Source: Microbulbifer agarilyticus S89
GTDB lineage: Bacteria > Pseudomonadota > Gammaproteobacteria > Pseudomonadales > Cellvibrionaceae
Reading direction: 5' to 3'
Assembly (NCBI RefSeq): GCF_000220505.1
Contig: NZ_AFPJ01000034.1
Span: 62,001-126,000 of the forward strand
Length of the DNA: 64,000 nt
Part shown: piece by piece, positions 63,456 to 64,000 of the stretch
Numbering within the stretch: the stretch's first letter is position 1
Layout: each line of letters starts with the position of its first letter
Made by a program: the position numbers and the translations under genes
The notes under the pieces: model-generated
Databases searched by the model: none
The model's input: only the letters and a program-made list of their open reading frames with translations
Told to the model about the DNA's origin: nothing

Positions 63456-64000
63456 ATGGGTGTGGAACTGACAATGCCTGACCTGGGCAACCTGAGTGAG
63501 CGGCGTCAGCCGCTGGAGTGTCGAGTCGCTCTGGTAAGCAATGATCGAGATCTCAGTCACAATTGGGTGAATGCCCTGAACACCACGGCTGCCCAGCACG
63601 AGAACCCGTTTGGCTTGTGCTTTGAGGCAGTAACGGTTCCTGCGATAGAGTCACGTTTACGCGAAGATGAACGCCTGCAGGCGGTGATCATCGACGCCGG
63701 TTGTTGCCGCGACGAGCTAAAAAGCGCGGAGACACTCTCCGACCATATGCACAAGCTGCGCGCGCAACTGAATGTATTTCTCGTGGCGCAGGATTCTTTT
63801 TTAAGCGAGGAAGGTGGCGCACCGGCCTCGGTGCGCAAGCGCTTTGACGAGCTGTTCGACCGACGCGAAGGCAACTTCAACCATATGTTCCGCCTGGTGC
63901 AGGCCTTTATCGCCCGCCGCGCCTCGACACCGTTCGCCGATACCCTGAAAGAGTACGTATTTTCTGCCCGTGACGCATGGCATACGCCCGGACATTCTGG
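63456..64000 (+). CDS. Orn/Lys/Arg decarboxylase family protein, N-terminal part (truncated at window end)
   Basis: The frame is open from ATG at 63456 to the right edge, 181 codons plus two bases, with no stop. The first 130 residues form a receiver-like wing domain (CRVALVSNDRDLSHNW and VIIDAGCCRDE). TPFADTLKEYVFSARDAWHTPGHSG begins the PLP-dependent decarboxylase core, where TPGH is the family hallmark. It probably decarboxylates arginine, lysine or ornithine; the substrate cannot be told from this part. Confidence 0.75.
   Translation, partial: MGVELTMPDLGNLSERRQPLECRVALVSNDRDLSHNWVNALNTTAAQHENPFGLCFEAVTVPAIESRLREDERLQAVIIDAGCCRDELKSAETLSDHMHKLRAQLNVFLVAQDSFLSEEGGAPASVRKRFDELFDRREGNFNHMFRLVQAFIARRASTPFADTLKEYVFSARDAWHTPGHS

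Noticed and set aside
1-64000. CRISPR arrays, tRNA, rRNA, prophage, insertion sequences
   Set aside because: None of the regular repeat-spacer patterns, T-arm motifs, rRNA segments or transposase and integrase genes was seen.

Overview
The window looks like a housekeeping stretch of the chromosome of a marine, polysaccharide-degrading gammaproteobacterium. It is most likely a Microbulbifer-like member of the Cellvibrionales. This is inferred from Pseudomonas-like gene order (murG-murC-ftsQAZ-lpxC-M23-secA-argJ-mutT, iscRSUA-hscBA-fdx-iscX-ndk-rlmN-pilW-rodZ-ispG-hisS-yfgM-bamB-der, pilBCD-coaE-yacG) combined with a large secreted GH18 chitinase carrying a polyserine linker and chitin-binding modules. 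No rRNA, tRNA, CRISPR array, prophage or insertion sequence was seen. GC content and codon use look even by eye. Layout: 1-7.5 kb is the end of the division and cell-wall cluster (probable ftsW tail, murG, murC, ftsQ, ftsA, ftsZ, lpxC), with no ddl between murC and ftsQ and a 480-bp ftsZ-lpxC gap that can fold into a branched RNA. 7.7-13.4 kb holds an M23 peptidase, secA, argJ and a MutT-type Nudix gene, followed by a roughly 117-bp inverted-repeat element. 13.6-20.2 kb is on the minus strand: a NagX-like membrane acyltransferase, the chitinase, an unknown helical protein and a fatty-acid desaturase with a long charged tail. 20.3-26.5 kb contains a candidate sigma-54-dependent small RNA, then a PAS histidine kinase with a degenerate receiver and a MASE1-PAS-GGDEF-EAL protein. 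From 26.6 to 36.3 kb come suhB (minus), trmJ and the complete isc iron-sulfur operon behind two abutting IscR-type sites, then ndk and rlmN. 36.3-47.1 kb carries pilW, rodZ, ispG, hisS, yfgM, bamB, der, a GabD-type dehydrogenase, trmO and a thioredoxin-like gene. 47.1-52.7 kb is yacG-coaE-pilD-pilC-pilB (minus), divergent from pilA (plus). 52.9-64 kb is a mixed region: YdcH-like and DUF2750 small proteins, a secreted peroxiredoxin-like protein, a glycerophosphodiesterase, a flavin reductase next to a rubredoxin-rubredoxin-reductase fusion, a small Arg-rich protein, GNAT, QmcA/NfeD, an unknown protein, outer-membrane phospholipase A with a 15-bp in-frame repeat in its leader, a Nudix gene, and the truncated start of an Orn/Lys/Arg decarboxylase. 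How the parts work together: the first block makes and inserts septal peptidoglycan and commits UDP-GlcNAc derivatives to lipid A. The isc block builds Fe-S clusters used by IspG and RlmN encoded just downstream. BamB, PilW and PilBCDA serve envelope and type IV pilus assembly. The chitinase and NagX-like protein point to chitin use. No new multi-gene defence or biosynthetic system is evident. The most novel signals are non-coding: the sigma-54 small-RNA candidate at 20660-20808, the inverted-repeat element at 13464-13580 and the possible structured RNA after ftsZ. The rubredoxin fusion with its palindromic operator-like site is the most unusual protein-level feature.
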